Assembly (NCBI RefSeq): GCF_001544575.2
Contig: NZ_FCNY02000009.1
Span: 310,001-374,000, forward strand
Reading direction: 5' to 3'
From: Caballeronia cordobensis
GTDB taxonomy: Bacteria; Pseudomonadota; Gammaproteobacteria; Burkholderiales; Burkholderiaceae
Length of the DNA stretch: 64,000 nt
Below, in pieces: positions 44,188 to 51,826 of this stretch. The notes under the pieces are model-generated. The model was not told where the DNA came from and did no database searches. It worked only from the letters and a program-made list of their open reading frames with translations. Numbering within the stretch: the stretch's first letter is position 1; each line of letters starts with the position of its first letter. Made by a program: the position numbers and the translations under genes.

Positions 44188-45192
44188 CTAGAACCGCACG
44201 CCGACACCCGCTTCGATGATGTCCGCGTCGCGGTCGTAGCGCGTGACCATGCGATTCCACGTGACGCGCGCGAGCCAGCGGTCCGTGAAGCGGTAGCTCG
44301 CCGATACGGAGACGAGACCGGAAAAGCGTCCGTCGCCGGTGCGGTTTTGCGGCAGATCGTCGTTTTGCGTGATCGACAGATACGGGCCGATACCGACGCC
44401 TAACGTGAGCCTGTCGTCGAAGAAGGCGCGCGTCGCCCAGAGCTGCGCGGCGACGCCATCGCGGCGCGACTGCACGTGGCCGCCTTCATGCAGGTACGAG
44501 GCGGTGAAATCGACGTAGTGCCACAACCCGCGCCGGTACTCGATGCTTTCCGCGAGATTCGATTCCGAGTCGGGGCTGTTCAGGATCGTCGTGCCGAGCA
44601 TCACGGTGACTTCGTTGCTCGTAACGTTCGTCGTGCGCGACGGCGGCCGCGCGCGCGGACCCGGTCCATCGGGCGCGTCGAGCTGATAGCCGATGCCGAA
44701 AAGCAGCGCGGTCGTATCCGGACCGCCGTACGCCTGCACGCGATTGAGCTTCACTTCCGCGATCCAGCGGTTGTCGAAGTAATACGCGGCGCGCAGCGAA
44801 AACAGGCCGCCCCAGCCGTGCGTGTTCGAATAGCCGCCACCCAGTTGCGCCTGCTTGGTGTCGAACCAGCGATACGGCCCCGCGCCCGCCGACAATTCCA
44901 GCCGGTTGTTCCAGAGCGGCAGCCGTCCCCAGAACTGCACGGCCTGGCCGTCGCGGTGATGATCGGGAATATGGCCTTCATTCAGCCACGAGAAGCTCCA
45001 CGCGGCGTAGCGGCCGAGCCCCTCGCGATAGGTCCCTTCCCAGGAATACGTGTTGTTGCTGCTGCTCTTGAGCGCGCCGGCGAGCACCGACAATTCCTGC
45101 GCGTGCAATGCAGTGCTCGCGAAGCCGAGCCCCGCGCAGGCGATGACCCAGGCGGCGGCTCTGCAATGTCGTTCTTTTTTAAAGTTTGTCAT
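44188..45192 (-). CDS. Internally duplicated outer-membrane barrel protein (PagL-like halves)
   Basis: A 334-residue exported protein (signal peptide ending near LHAQE). Residues 33-172 and 193-334 are clearly homologous. For example, FSWLNEGHIPDHHRDGQAVQ aligns with ASYLHEGGHVQSRRDGVAAQ, and both continue into RLxLxxGxGPY and a RWxAxVxxNR segment. Each half is about 140 residues, alternating beta-strand-like with a C-terminal aromatic (terminal Phe in half 2). This is the size of an 8-stranded lipid A deacylase (PagL) barrel. A linker of about 20 Pro/Arg-rich residues separates them. Lipid A deacylase-like role is an inference. Confidence 0.75.
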   Translation of the reverse strand: MTNFKKERHCRAAAWVIACAGLGFASTALHAQELSVLAGALKSSSNNTYSWEGTYREGLGRYAAWSFSWLNEGHIPDHHRDGQAVQFWGRLPLWNNRLELSAGAGPYRWFDTKQAQLGGGYSNTHGWGGLFSLRAAYYFDNRWIAEVKLNRVQAYGGPDTTALLFGIGYQLDAPDGPGPRARPPSRTTNVTSNEVTVMLGTTILNSPDSESNLAESIEYRRGLWHYVDFTASYLHEGGHVQSRRDGVAAQLWATRAFFDDRLTLGVGIGPYLSITQNDDLPQNRTGDGRFSGLVSVSASYRFTDRWLARVTWNRMVTRYDRDADIIEAGVGVRF

Positions 45193-45438
45193 TACACGAA
45201 GTCGGATTGCTGGAACTTCCGGCAATTTTCGTCGGGGCCTGTTCGTCGGAGCATACCGGCTTAGGAAAATTCTTGCATGAAACGGACTCATTCCTATTTG
45301 ATGAGGCGATTGGTGAAACGTTTGCGCGGAAGTTTCGATCCGCCTACGTTCGCGGCCACTCACACGCGGGGTTACGCGCCCGGCCGACCTTGCGTAGATT
45401 GATCGAATGCGTTTCCGATCATGCAAGCGAGGTAAACC

Positions 45439-45678
45439 GTGGACTCCACTCCTATCGAATATCGAGGCTGCGAGCTCTCGGTCATCGTCCGGCATCTGGC
45501 CGGCCAGTTCGTCGCGACGCTGCTGATCGAGCGGCCCGGCGGCGTGCGTCGCGCAATCGGTCCGTTTCGCGCATTTCCCACCGCGCTCGCCGCCGCGAGC
45601 TACGCGATCGAATGCGGCAAGGCGGAACTCGACGGCCGTCTGGCTGCACGCGGGCCGCAGGTCGCGCTGAGAGGCTGA
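45439..45678 (+). CDS. 79-residue hypothetical protein
   Basis: A small cytoplasmic protein starting at GTG 45439 with GAGGTAAACC just before it. Sequence such as IEYRGCELSVIVRHLAGQFVATLLIERPG and RAFPTALAAASYAIECGKAEL is well behaved and compact, similar to short Burkholderiaceae-specific hypothetical proteins. No family function recognised. It stands alone, with the DUF3574 lipoprotein gene 64 bp downstream on the same strand. Confidence 0.65.
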   Translation: MDSTPIEYRGCELSVIVRHLAGQFVATLLIERPGGVRRAIGPFRAFPTALAAASYAIECGKAELDGRLAARGPQVALRG

Positions 45679-45742
45679 GGTTCACGCCGGACTCGGGCAT
45701 CCGGAGACAACCCAGAAGCACAATCCGGTGCCCCGCTATAAC

Positions 45743-46192
45743 ATGGCGTTCTTCAAAGAATCGACGCCGCGCATGTTCGGATTTCGAACGATTTCGATGC
45801 TGTTCATCGCCGTGGGGCTGCCGGCGTGCATAACGACGCCCGCGCCGCCCGCGCCGGTTTGCGCGACGGGCGAGCAGCGCGTCGTGAGCGATCTCGTCTA
45901 TTTCGGCGCCGGCCGTGCAAAGGGCGCCGTGACGTCGGGTGAATGGGACGACTTCCTGCGCGATGAAGTCACGCCGCGCTTTCCGCAAGGCTTCAGCGTG
46001 TGGCAGGCTCGTGGCCAGTGGCGCGCGGGCGATGGCGCGATCATGCGCGAGCCATCCTGGGTGCTGAGCGTGGTGCATCCCGACGACGAAGCCAGCGATA
46101 CCGCCATCGGTGAACTGCGGGAGCGCTATCGCGTGCGTTTCGAGCAGGAGTCGACGATGCGCGTCAGGCAAGCGGCGTGCGCATCGTTCTAA
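45743..46192 (+). CDS. DUF3574 lipoprotein
   Basis: A 149-residue protein if ATG 45743 is the start; a GTG at 45728 is an alternative. The signal ends in VGLPAC, a lipobox. The mature domain fits DUF3574: LVYFGAGRAKGAVTSGEWDDFLRDEVTPRFPQGFSVWQARGQWR and WVLSVVHPDDEASDTAIGELRERYRVRFEQESTMRVRQ. Function is unknown. It has a mature-domain Cys in CATGEQ and one near the C-terminus. Confidence 0.85.
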   Translation: MAFFKESTPRMFGFRTISMLFIAVGLPACITTPAPPAPVCATGEQRVVSDLVYFGAGRAKGAVTSGEWDDFLRDEVTPRFPQGFSVWQARGQWRAGDGAIMREPSWVLSVVHPDDEASDTAIGELRERYRVRFEQESTMRVRQAACASF

Positions 46193-46424
46193 GGCTGCGT
46201 GCGCCGTTCATGCGAACAAGGCGGCGCACGCGCCCCGCGTTAGACGGCGTAGCACGCGCGACCCGCACCGTCGTCAAGATGTACTCCTAAAAATTCATGA
46301 AATCAGCGAGTTCTTAGTGTCGAGCGGCCGTTTAGTCCAATAATTGCAGGTTTCCGCTGCTCTCACGGGCCACATAAACGGTCGCCCGCAGCCCTCGTCT
46401 TTCGATTGTTGAACCGCCGTGACC

Positions 46425-47768
46425 ATGACTATCCTGGTTAGCTGTTTCGCTGATCGCAACGCGACATCGTCGCTCGACAACCATGTCGAGTATTGTCGGC
46501 GCACGAATGTGAAACATCGTTTCGAAGCGATATCCCGATGCGTCGATTCGATCGAGTTGCGCACGCTTTACAAGTACCAGTTGCTGAGCGACGTGTTGCG
46601 CGAGAGCGAAGAGGGCGAAGTCGTTATCTTCGCGACAGAAAACGCGCTCTTCATTCGCTTTCACGATTTCGAGCCGATCATGGCGGGCCGCGACGTGTTG
46701 TTGACTAAGGGCCATTTCGGCGTCAACACCGAGATCTTCGTGCTGCGAAATAACGAACAGAATCGCCGCATCGCCCGTGGTCTCGCCGCACGGTGCCGCA
46801 AGTACTATGACTACGGCGCGTTCGTCACCGAAGAGGCGCTGCTCGAAGATCTGCCGACCGTACCCGACTGGGACCCGCTGAACGGCGTGGTGCCGATAGC
46901 GTCGATGTGGTCGAGTCAGCATCCGGATCTGCATGGTAGCCAGGTCGTCGCGGTCTCGCTCGTCTACACGCCGCGGCTTTACAGCAAATACGGCCCGCAA
47001 TGGCGCGCCGTGTTCGCACGGCATGTGAACGCGTGCCACGCATCGGGCGAACCGAGCGTGTTACAAAACGCGGCTCCGCTTCTCATCGATTCGAACGAGC
47101 CGCTTTCCGTGTATCAGCCGGGACGCGCCATCGCGGTCGTGATGCTCTATACGCCGAATATCGCAAGCTACGCCCGCTTTGGAGAGGCGAGCCTGCGCGC
47201 CTACTGCGAGCGGCACGGGTACACGCTTTACGTGTATCGCGACGTGCCGCCGGACTTTAAGCGCGACGCCTGCGGCAACTGGGTCAAGCCTTTCCTCCTC
47301 AGCAAGTATCTGCCGCATCACGACTGGGTGTTCTGGATGGACGCCGATATCATCGCGATGAACCAGACGGTGAAGCTGGAGAAGTTCACCGAAGGGCGCG
47401 ACCGCGTGCTGACGGCGGACATCTGCGGTTGGGCGTTCAATTCGGGCGTGATGGGCTTTCGTCATGTCGAGACGAATGCGCGCCTGCTCGACGCCGTGCT
47501 TGCGAAGGTATACGAGATCGAGGACGTCAAGTCCACGTTCGCGAGTCACGGCGATCAATACATCTTCATGGAAGTGTCGATGGGGCAGGGCCTGTGCCCC
47601 GAGATGGATTCGCCCGAACTCGTGAGCTTCAGGGAGTTGAACACGCCGTGGTATTACGCGGACCGGAACACGTTCCTGTGCCACTTCCACGGCCTGAGCA
47701 CGGAGCTGCGGGCCTTGTACATGTCAATGGACTGCGTGCCCGACGGCGGCTTCGAAGCCGTCGGATGA
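46425..47768 (+). CDS. Duplicated glycosyltransferase-like protein, GT34 style
   Basis: A 447-residue cytoplasmic protein. The C-terminal half carries a GT-A DxD centre, WVFWMDADIIAMN (301-313), followed by ICGWAFNSGVMGFRH (333-347) and HGDQYIFMEVSMGQG. This resembles the GT34 (Gma12/Mnn10) galactosyl/mannosyltransferase family. The N-terminal part (about 50-122) has a parallel segment KYQLLSDVLRESEEGEVVIFATENALF with the DxD lost, then GVNTEIFVLRN. A second internal echo is VVAVSLVYTPRLYSKYG (174-190) versus IAVVMLYTPNIASYARFG. It is a single gene; acceptor and donor are unknown. Confidence 0.7.
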   Translation: MTILVSCFADRNATSSLDNHVEYCRRTNVKHRFEAISRCVDSIELRTLYKYQLLSDVLRESEEGEVVIFATENALFIRFHDFEPIMAGRDVLLTKGHFGVNTEIFVLRNNEQNRRIARGLAARCRKYYDYGAFVTEEALLEDLPTVPDWDPLNGVVPIASMWSSQHPDLHGSQVVAVSLVYTPRLYSKYGPQWRAVFARHVNACHASGEPSVLQNAAPLLIDSNEPLSVYQPGRAIAVVMLYTPNIASYARFGEASLRAYCERHGYTLYVYRDVPPDFKRDACGNWVKPFLLSKYLPHHDWVFWMDADIIAMNQTVKLEKFTEGRDRVLTADICGWAFNSGVMGFRHVETNARLLDAVLAKVYEIEDVKSTFASHGDQYIFMEVSMGQGLCPEMDSPELVSFRELNTPWYYADRNTFLCHFHGLSTELRALYMSMDCVPDGGFEAVG

Positions 47769-47811
47769 CAGGCCCCGTCAACGCCGGCCGGATGCAAAAC
47801 GCGTCTGCCGC

Positions 47812-48228
47812 TTACGTTCCGTGCACGAAGGTCTTCCTCATGAGCGATTCACGCGGATCGATCGCTTCCTGTAGGGCCGGCTCCGGCGCGAAATGCCATG
47901 CGAGACTGCGCGCCCGCACACGCCGCGCCGGCTTGACGTTCTGCCGCCGGCGCACGAGCGAGCGCACCGCGCGGGCGAGCGCCAGATCGATCGCGCCGCG
48001 CCAGTCGCGCGCGATCGATGTCGCCACGACCTTGTTTTCCCGGCTCACCTGCAATTCCACCTGACAGCGCTTGTCGACCCCTCCGCGCGGGCCGTTGATG
48101 TCGGACAGGCTGACGGTCGCTTTCGAGATCAGCCACGCGAGGCGGCGAAAGACGAATTCGCTGCGCGCCTTCGCGAGTTCGTGCATCGCAATGGCTTCGG
48201 GTTCGCGGGACTTGAACAGGACTTTCAT
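47812..48228 (-). CDS. HPF/RaiA-like ribosome-associated protein
   Basis: A 138-residue protein starting at ATG 48228, directly after a strong GAGGAGGCC site; an upstream in-frame ATG at 48249 is less likely. The N-terminal about 100 residues fit the HPF/RaiA fold: RRLAWLISKATVSLSDINGPRGGVDKRCQVELQVSRENKVVATSIARDWRGAIDLALARAVRSLVRRRQN. This family dimerises or silences 70S ribosomes in stress. The usual Lys/Arg-rich surface is present. The C-terminal about 35 residues are not typical. It lies downstream of nhaR on the same strand. Confidence 0.75.
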   Translation of the reverse strand: MKVLFKSREPEAIAMHELAKARSEFVFRRLAWLISKATVSLSDINGPRGGVDKRCQVELQVSRENKVVATSIARDWRGAIDLALARAVRSLVRRRQNVKPARRVRARSLAWHFAPEPALQEAIDPRESLMRKTFVHGT

Positions 48229-48302
48229 TGAGGCCTCCTCGTTGGACATGAATCCAGCGTAAGGCGTCGGCTCGCTGCGAAAAAGCAGAAGCAATGGAAC
48301 AC

Positions 48303-48325
48303 GAACTTCGGAAAAACCGAAGTTC
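48303..48325. promoter_or_regulatory. Perfect palindrome between nhaR and the HPF-like gene
   Basis: GAACTTCGG (48303-48311), spacer AAAAA, CCGAAGTTC (48317-48325), overlapping the nhaR stop and 75 bp upstream of the HPF-like start. No T-run on the nhaR side, so it is a poor terminator. Its AAACCGAAGT half matches the palindrome upstream of terC. Confidence 0.5.
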
Positions 48326-49205
48326 AGCCCGCGGCGTGCGCGAGCACTTGCTGCGTCAACGGATGATGCCGCCCGCGCCGCGACACGATCGCGTGCACTT
48401 CCTCCTTCACGTCGGGCGAGCGGCCGAGCCAGCGCAGGCCGCGCAGAAGCGGTGCATCGCCCGCGCCGAATTCCGCGAGCGGAAACACGCCGAGCCCGCG
48501 CGCGCCGAACACCGCCATCAGCGCGCTATCCTCGAATTCGCCGACGATGTGCGGCGCGATGCCTTGCGTTTCCAGCCATCGATCGAGCCGCGCTCTGAGC
48601 GACGAATGACCGGTCGGCAACAGCATGGGCAGCGACGCGAGACTGTGCGGGAACTGGTCGATGGCGCTCTTGCGCACGATGGAAGCGGGCCCGTACCAGT
48701 CGACCGGCGAAGCGACGAGCCGCTCGCTCGTGAGACGCAGATTCTGATTGTGCGGCGCGGCGTGGCTCGCGAGCACGAGATCGAGCCGATGCAGCGCGAG
48801 TTCGCCGAGCAGTTCGTCGGTCTCGCCTTCATGACACAAAAGACGCAGCGACGGATTGCCGAGCACGGGCGCGAGCAGCGCATGCGCGGCGAGCTTGGAA
48901 ATGCCGTCCGACAATCCGACCGCGAGACGCGCAAGCGTGCCGCTCGCGGCGCCGCGCACTTCGTCCTGGATGAGCTGGCCGATCTGGAAGATTTCCTCGG
49001 CGCGCGCGAACGCCGCCTGGCCCGCTTCGGTCATCGTGACGCCGCGCCCGGCGGGCTTCAGCAACTGATGACCCAGCGCTTTTTCCAGATCGCGCACCTG
49101 GGCGCTGATGGTCTGCACCGCCATGTCGAGGCGCTCCGCCGCGCGCGCGAACCCGCCTTCCTTCACGACGACCCAGAAGTAATGCAGATGCCGGTAGTTG
49201 AGCAT
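48324..49205 (-). CDS. nhaR: NhaR-like LysR-family regulator
   Basis: A 293-residue regulator starting MLNYRHLHYFWVVVKEGGFARAAERLDMAVQTISAQVRDLEKALG, the hallmark of NhaR (sodium/alkali-responsive) and close relatives. The effector domain spans about 95-290. NhaR in E. coli responds to Na+ and controls nhaA and others. Here the divergent neighbour is terC and the downstream gene is HPF-like. Similar palindromes lie at both ends of this gene. Confidence 0.88.
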   Translation of the reverse strand: MLNYRHLHYFWVVVKEGGFARAAERLDMAVQTISAQVRDLEKALGHQLLKPAGRGVTMTEAGQAAFARAEEIFQIGQLIQDEVRGAASGTLARLAVGLSDGISKLAAHALLAPVLGNPSLRLLCHEGETDELLGELALHRLDLVLASHAAPHNQNLRLTSERLVASPVDWYGPASIVRKSAIDQFPHSLASLPMLLPTGHSSLRARLDRWLETQGIAPHIVGEFEDSALMAVFGARGLGVFPLAEFGAGDAPLLRGLRWLGRSPDVKEEVHAIVSRRGRHHPLTQQVLAHAAG

Positions 49206-49229
49206 GCGTGCCTTTCGTGGTTTTTGCCT

Positions 49230-49247
49230 CGGTTCGAATAAACCGAA
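49230..49247. promoter_or_regulatory. Palindromic site in the nhaR/terC intergenic region
   Basis: CGGTT (49230-49234) with AACCG (49241-49245), and the offset pair TTCG (49233-49236) with CGAA (49244-49247). It lies 88-105 bp before terC and 25-42 bp before nhaR. It shares AAACCGAAGT with the palindrome at 48303-48325. Best read as a LysR-type site used by NhaR. Confidence 0.5.
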
Positions 49248-49334
49248 GTCTGGCTTCGATTATCGCTGATTTTTCCGAGCGCGCGAACGGACCATCATGG
49301 CGCGAAACGTCCAATCAATCCTCCTTCCTCGCTC

Positions 49335-50129
49335 ATGGAATATCTTCTTTCGCTTGCCGCCGATCCCGCCGTCTGGGCCGCGCTCGTTACACTGATCGTG
49401 ATGGAAGTCGTGCTCGGCATCGACAACCTCGTCTTTATTTCGATTCTCAGCAACAAGCTGCCTGTGGCGCAACGCGCGCGCACGCAGCGCATCGGCATCA
49501 TGCTCGCGCTCGTGATGCGGCTGGCGCTGCTCGGCACCGTCGCGTGGATCGCGCAACTGACCGCCCCGGTGTTCTCTGTCTTCGACCACGCGTTCTCGTG
49601 GCGCGATCTCATTCTGCTTGCGGGCGGCCTGTTCCTCGTCTGGAAGGCGACCAAGGAAATGCATCATCACGTGAGAAAGGATCACGACGATGAGGCCGGC
49701 GTCTTATCGAGCGCCGGCACCCTGACCGCGTGGTCCGCGATCGGCCAGATTCTGGTGCTCGACCTCGTGTTCTCCGTCGACAGCATCATCACGGCGGTCG
49801 GCATGACGGACCATCTGCCGATCATGTTCATCGCCGTCATCTTCGCCGTCGCGACGATGCTCTTCGCCGCGCAACCGCTGTCGCGCTTCATCGAGCGCAA
49901 TCCGACGGTCGTGACGCTCGCGCTCTCGTTCCTGCTCGTGATCGCGATGACGCTGATCGCCGAAGGTTTCGGCACGCACGTGCCGAAAGGCTACATCTAC
50001 GCGGCAATGGGCTTCGCTGGATTCGTCGAAGGGTTGAATCTGCTGGCGCGCGGCGCGAAGGTCAAGCGCGAGCGGCGCGTTCACGGCGATGCACGGCATG
50101 AAGGGCTTCAGGCCGGCGAGGCGCGCTGA
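49335..50129 (+). CDS. TerC-family integral membrane protein
   Basis: A 264-residue inner-membrane protein of about seven segments. The conserved acidic metal-site motifs are [13 protein letters not shown] (early) and [18 protein letters not shown] (later), the TerC signature. TerC proteins export Mn2+ or protect against tellurite/manganese stress. The gene is divergent from nhaR, with a palindrome between them. A Mn riboswitch was not recognised in the 130-bp leader. Confidence 0.9.
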   Translation: MEYLLSLAADPAVWAALVTLIVMEVVLGIDNLVFISILSNKLPVAQRARTQRIGIMLALVMRLALLGTVAWIAQLTAPVFSVFDHAFSWRDLILLAGGLFLVWKATKEMHHHVRKDHDDEAGVLSSAGTLTAWSAIGQILVLDLVFSVDSIITAVGMTDHLPIMFIAVIFAVATMLFAAQPLSRFIERNPTVVTLALSFLLVIAMTLIAEGFGTHVPKGYIYAAMGFAGFVEGLNLLARGAKVKRERRVHGDARHEGLQAGEAR

Positions 50130-50366
50130 AAGACGAAGCACAGGCCAAAGAAAGCTGACGAATAGCATTGCCCGCCGCGCACTGTGCGGCACCCGGCAGT
50201 CCGCGCGATATCGGGCGGGAATTCGCCTTGCTTATCTCCGGCCAAGTGACTACGGTAAGCGATAGCCCGCGCCGCATTCTTTCGGTTCCCGAAATATCGG
50301 CTGAAACATCCGCCGAAAGAAGCGCCGCGCGGTCACTGCGATCAATCGTCTTCGGAATGGACCAGG

Positions 50367-51821
50367 ATGAGCCCGCATTGGGAGATCGGCACGGCGAGCG
50401 AGGGGTTCGAGCCCATCGCGCCGCACGCGCTCGCATCCGTCGCGCGGATCGATCCGTATATCGTGTGGGCCAACGCGACGCAGTATCGCGATCTCGGCGG
50501 CATGCCGCACGGCCGCATTCCGATCGCCATCGAGATGAAGCAGGGCGGCGGCACCGCGCGGCAGTTCGCGCAGGAAATCGAGCGGCGCGGCTGGCAGAGC
50601 TGGATCTGGATGTCGGCGCTCTACCGCGATCCGCCGCCCGCGCTCGAAGCCACGCGCTTTTGCACCGCCCACGTCACGCGCGAGTTCTACGCGCGCCTCG
50701 GCACCGATCTCGCCGGTAAATTCGAGCGCTTCACGGAAGCGCTGGCGATCATCTCGCACGCCGACGGCCCCGTGGACCGCGTTCCGGCCAGCCACGCGGC
50801 CACGCACGCTGCTGCGGGCAACGCGATCGTCGGGATTTGCGACGAGGACGTCACGTTCACGCACCGGCGTTTTTCCGAGGACGGCACGGGCACGCGCACG
50901 CGCTTTCTGTGCTTCTGGAACCAGAACGATGCCGCCGATACGGCCGCCACGCTCGGCTACGGAAGCGAGCTGCTCAAACATCAGATGGACGCGCTGCTCG
51001 GCGACGTGCGGCTCTCCGTCGAAGCCGCGCAGACGGCGGGCGGGGCGCGCGTCTATGCCTTCGCGCACGGCGACGACGCGAGCCAGCCGGTCGATCACGA
51101 CGCGCCCTTGCCGATGGTCGGCGTGCAGCTCAAGAAACGCTGCCGCTCGATGCGCGACGCCTTCGGCCCCTGTCTCGACGCCGAAGTGCTCGACGCGGTT
51201 CGCTATATCGTGCAGCGCGCGCGGGAGATCGGCGGCGCGGCGTGCCATGCGCTCGTCAGTGTGAGCGCGGGCAACGCGGCGTGGCAACAGGACGGCAGCT
51301 CGCTCATCGAAAGCGCGCTCGACGAATTGATGGACACCGGCGCATGCTCCGTCGTGCTGCCGTCCGGCAACGCCGACATGTCGCGCTGCCGCGGCGCGCT
51401 GACCATCGCGCAACGCGCCGTGGCGGAACTGCGCTGGCCGGTGCGCGCGTACGCGTCGTCGCCGAGTCTCGCGGAGATCTGGTTCGCCAGCAACGACGGC
51501 GCGCCCAGCATCGACGTGCAGATCGTGCCGCCGGGCGGTATTGCGAGCGCATGGCTCACGCTCGGCGATATCGCCACCTACACGCGCGGCGGCGAAGCGA
51601 TCTGCACCGTCGTGCATCTCGGCCGGGGCGCGCGCGGCAACGGGCATATGATTCTCATCGCGCTCGCGCCGACATCCGCGCGCAGCGGCCTGCGCCGCGC
51701 GGCGGCGGGTGAATGGCTGGTGCGGCTGCGCAACAACGCGCGCTCGGGCGTGACCGCCTATACGTGGATGCAGTGCGACGAATCATCCGGCGATACGCCG
51801 CTCGTCGCCCCAACGCGTTAG
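50367..51821 (+). CDS. Subtilase-like protein without an obvious catalytic Ser
   Basis: A 484-residue protein with an S8 (subtilisin-like) fold. An N-terminal helical/beta domain (1-145) is followed by NAIVGICDEDVTFTHRRF, in which D159 is the expected catalytic Asp. A possible His (H234) is in AFAHGDDASQ, lacking the usual HGTH. An oxyanion-hole-like PSGN (N335) lies in VVLPSGNADMSRCRG. No GTS catalytic Ser motif follows, and the frame stops after WMQCDESSGDTPLVAPTR, five bases from the antiporter stop on the other strand. It is either a pseudoenzyme or truncated. Confidence 0.65.
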   Translation: MSPHWEIGTASEGFEPIAPHALASVARIDPYIVWANATQYRDLGGMPHGRIPIAIEMKQGGGTARQFAQEIERRGWQSWIWMSALYRDPPPALEATRFCTAHVTREFYARLGTDLAGKFERFTEALAIISHADGPVDRVPASHAATHAAAGNAIVGICDEDVTFTHRRFSEDGTGTRTRFLCFWNQNDAADTAATLGYGSELLKHQMDALLGDVRLSVEAAQTAGGARVYAFAHGDDASQPVDHDAPLPMVGVQLKKRCRSMRDAFGPCLDAEVLDAVRYIVQRAREIGGAACHALVSVSAGNAAWQQDGSSLIESALDELMDTGACSVVLPSGNADMSRCRGALTIAQRAVAELRWPVRAYASSPSLAEIWFASNDGAPSIDVQIVPPGGIASAWLTLGDIATYTRGGEAICTVVHLGRGARGNGHMILIALAPTSARSGLRRAAAGEWLVRLRNNARSGVTAYTWMQCDESSGDTPLVAPTR

Positions 51822-51826
51822 AGAAA

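Noticed and set aside
49206-49334. Possible manganese riboswitch in front of terC
   Set aside because: The leader is only about 130 bp, shared with a divergent promoter, and I could not find the paired-loop pattern of the yybP-ykoY class.
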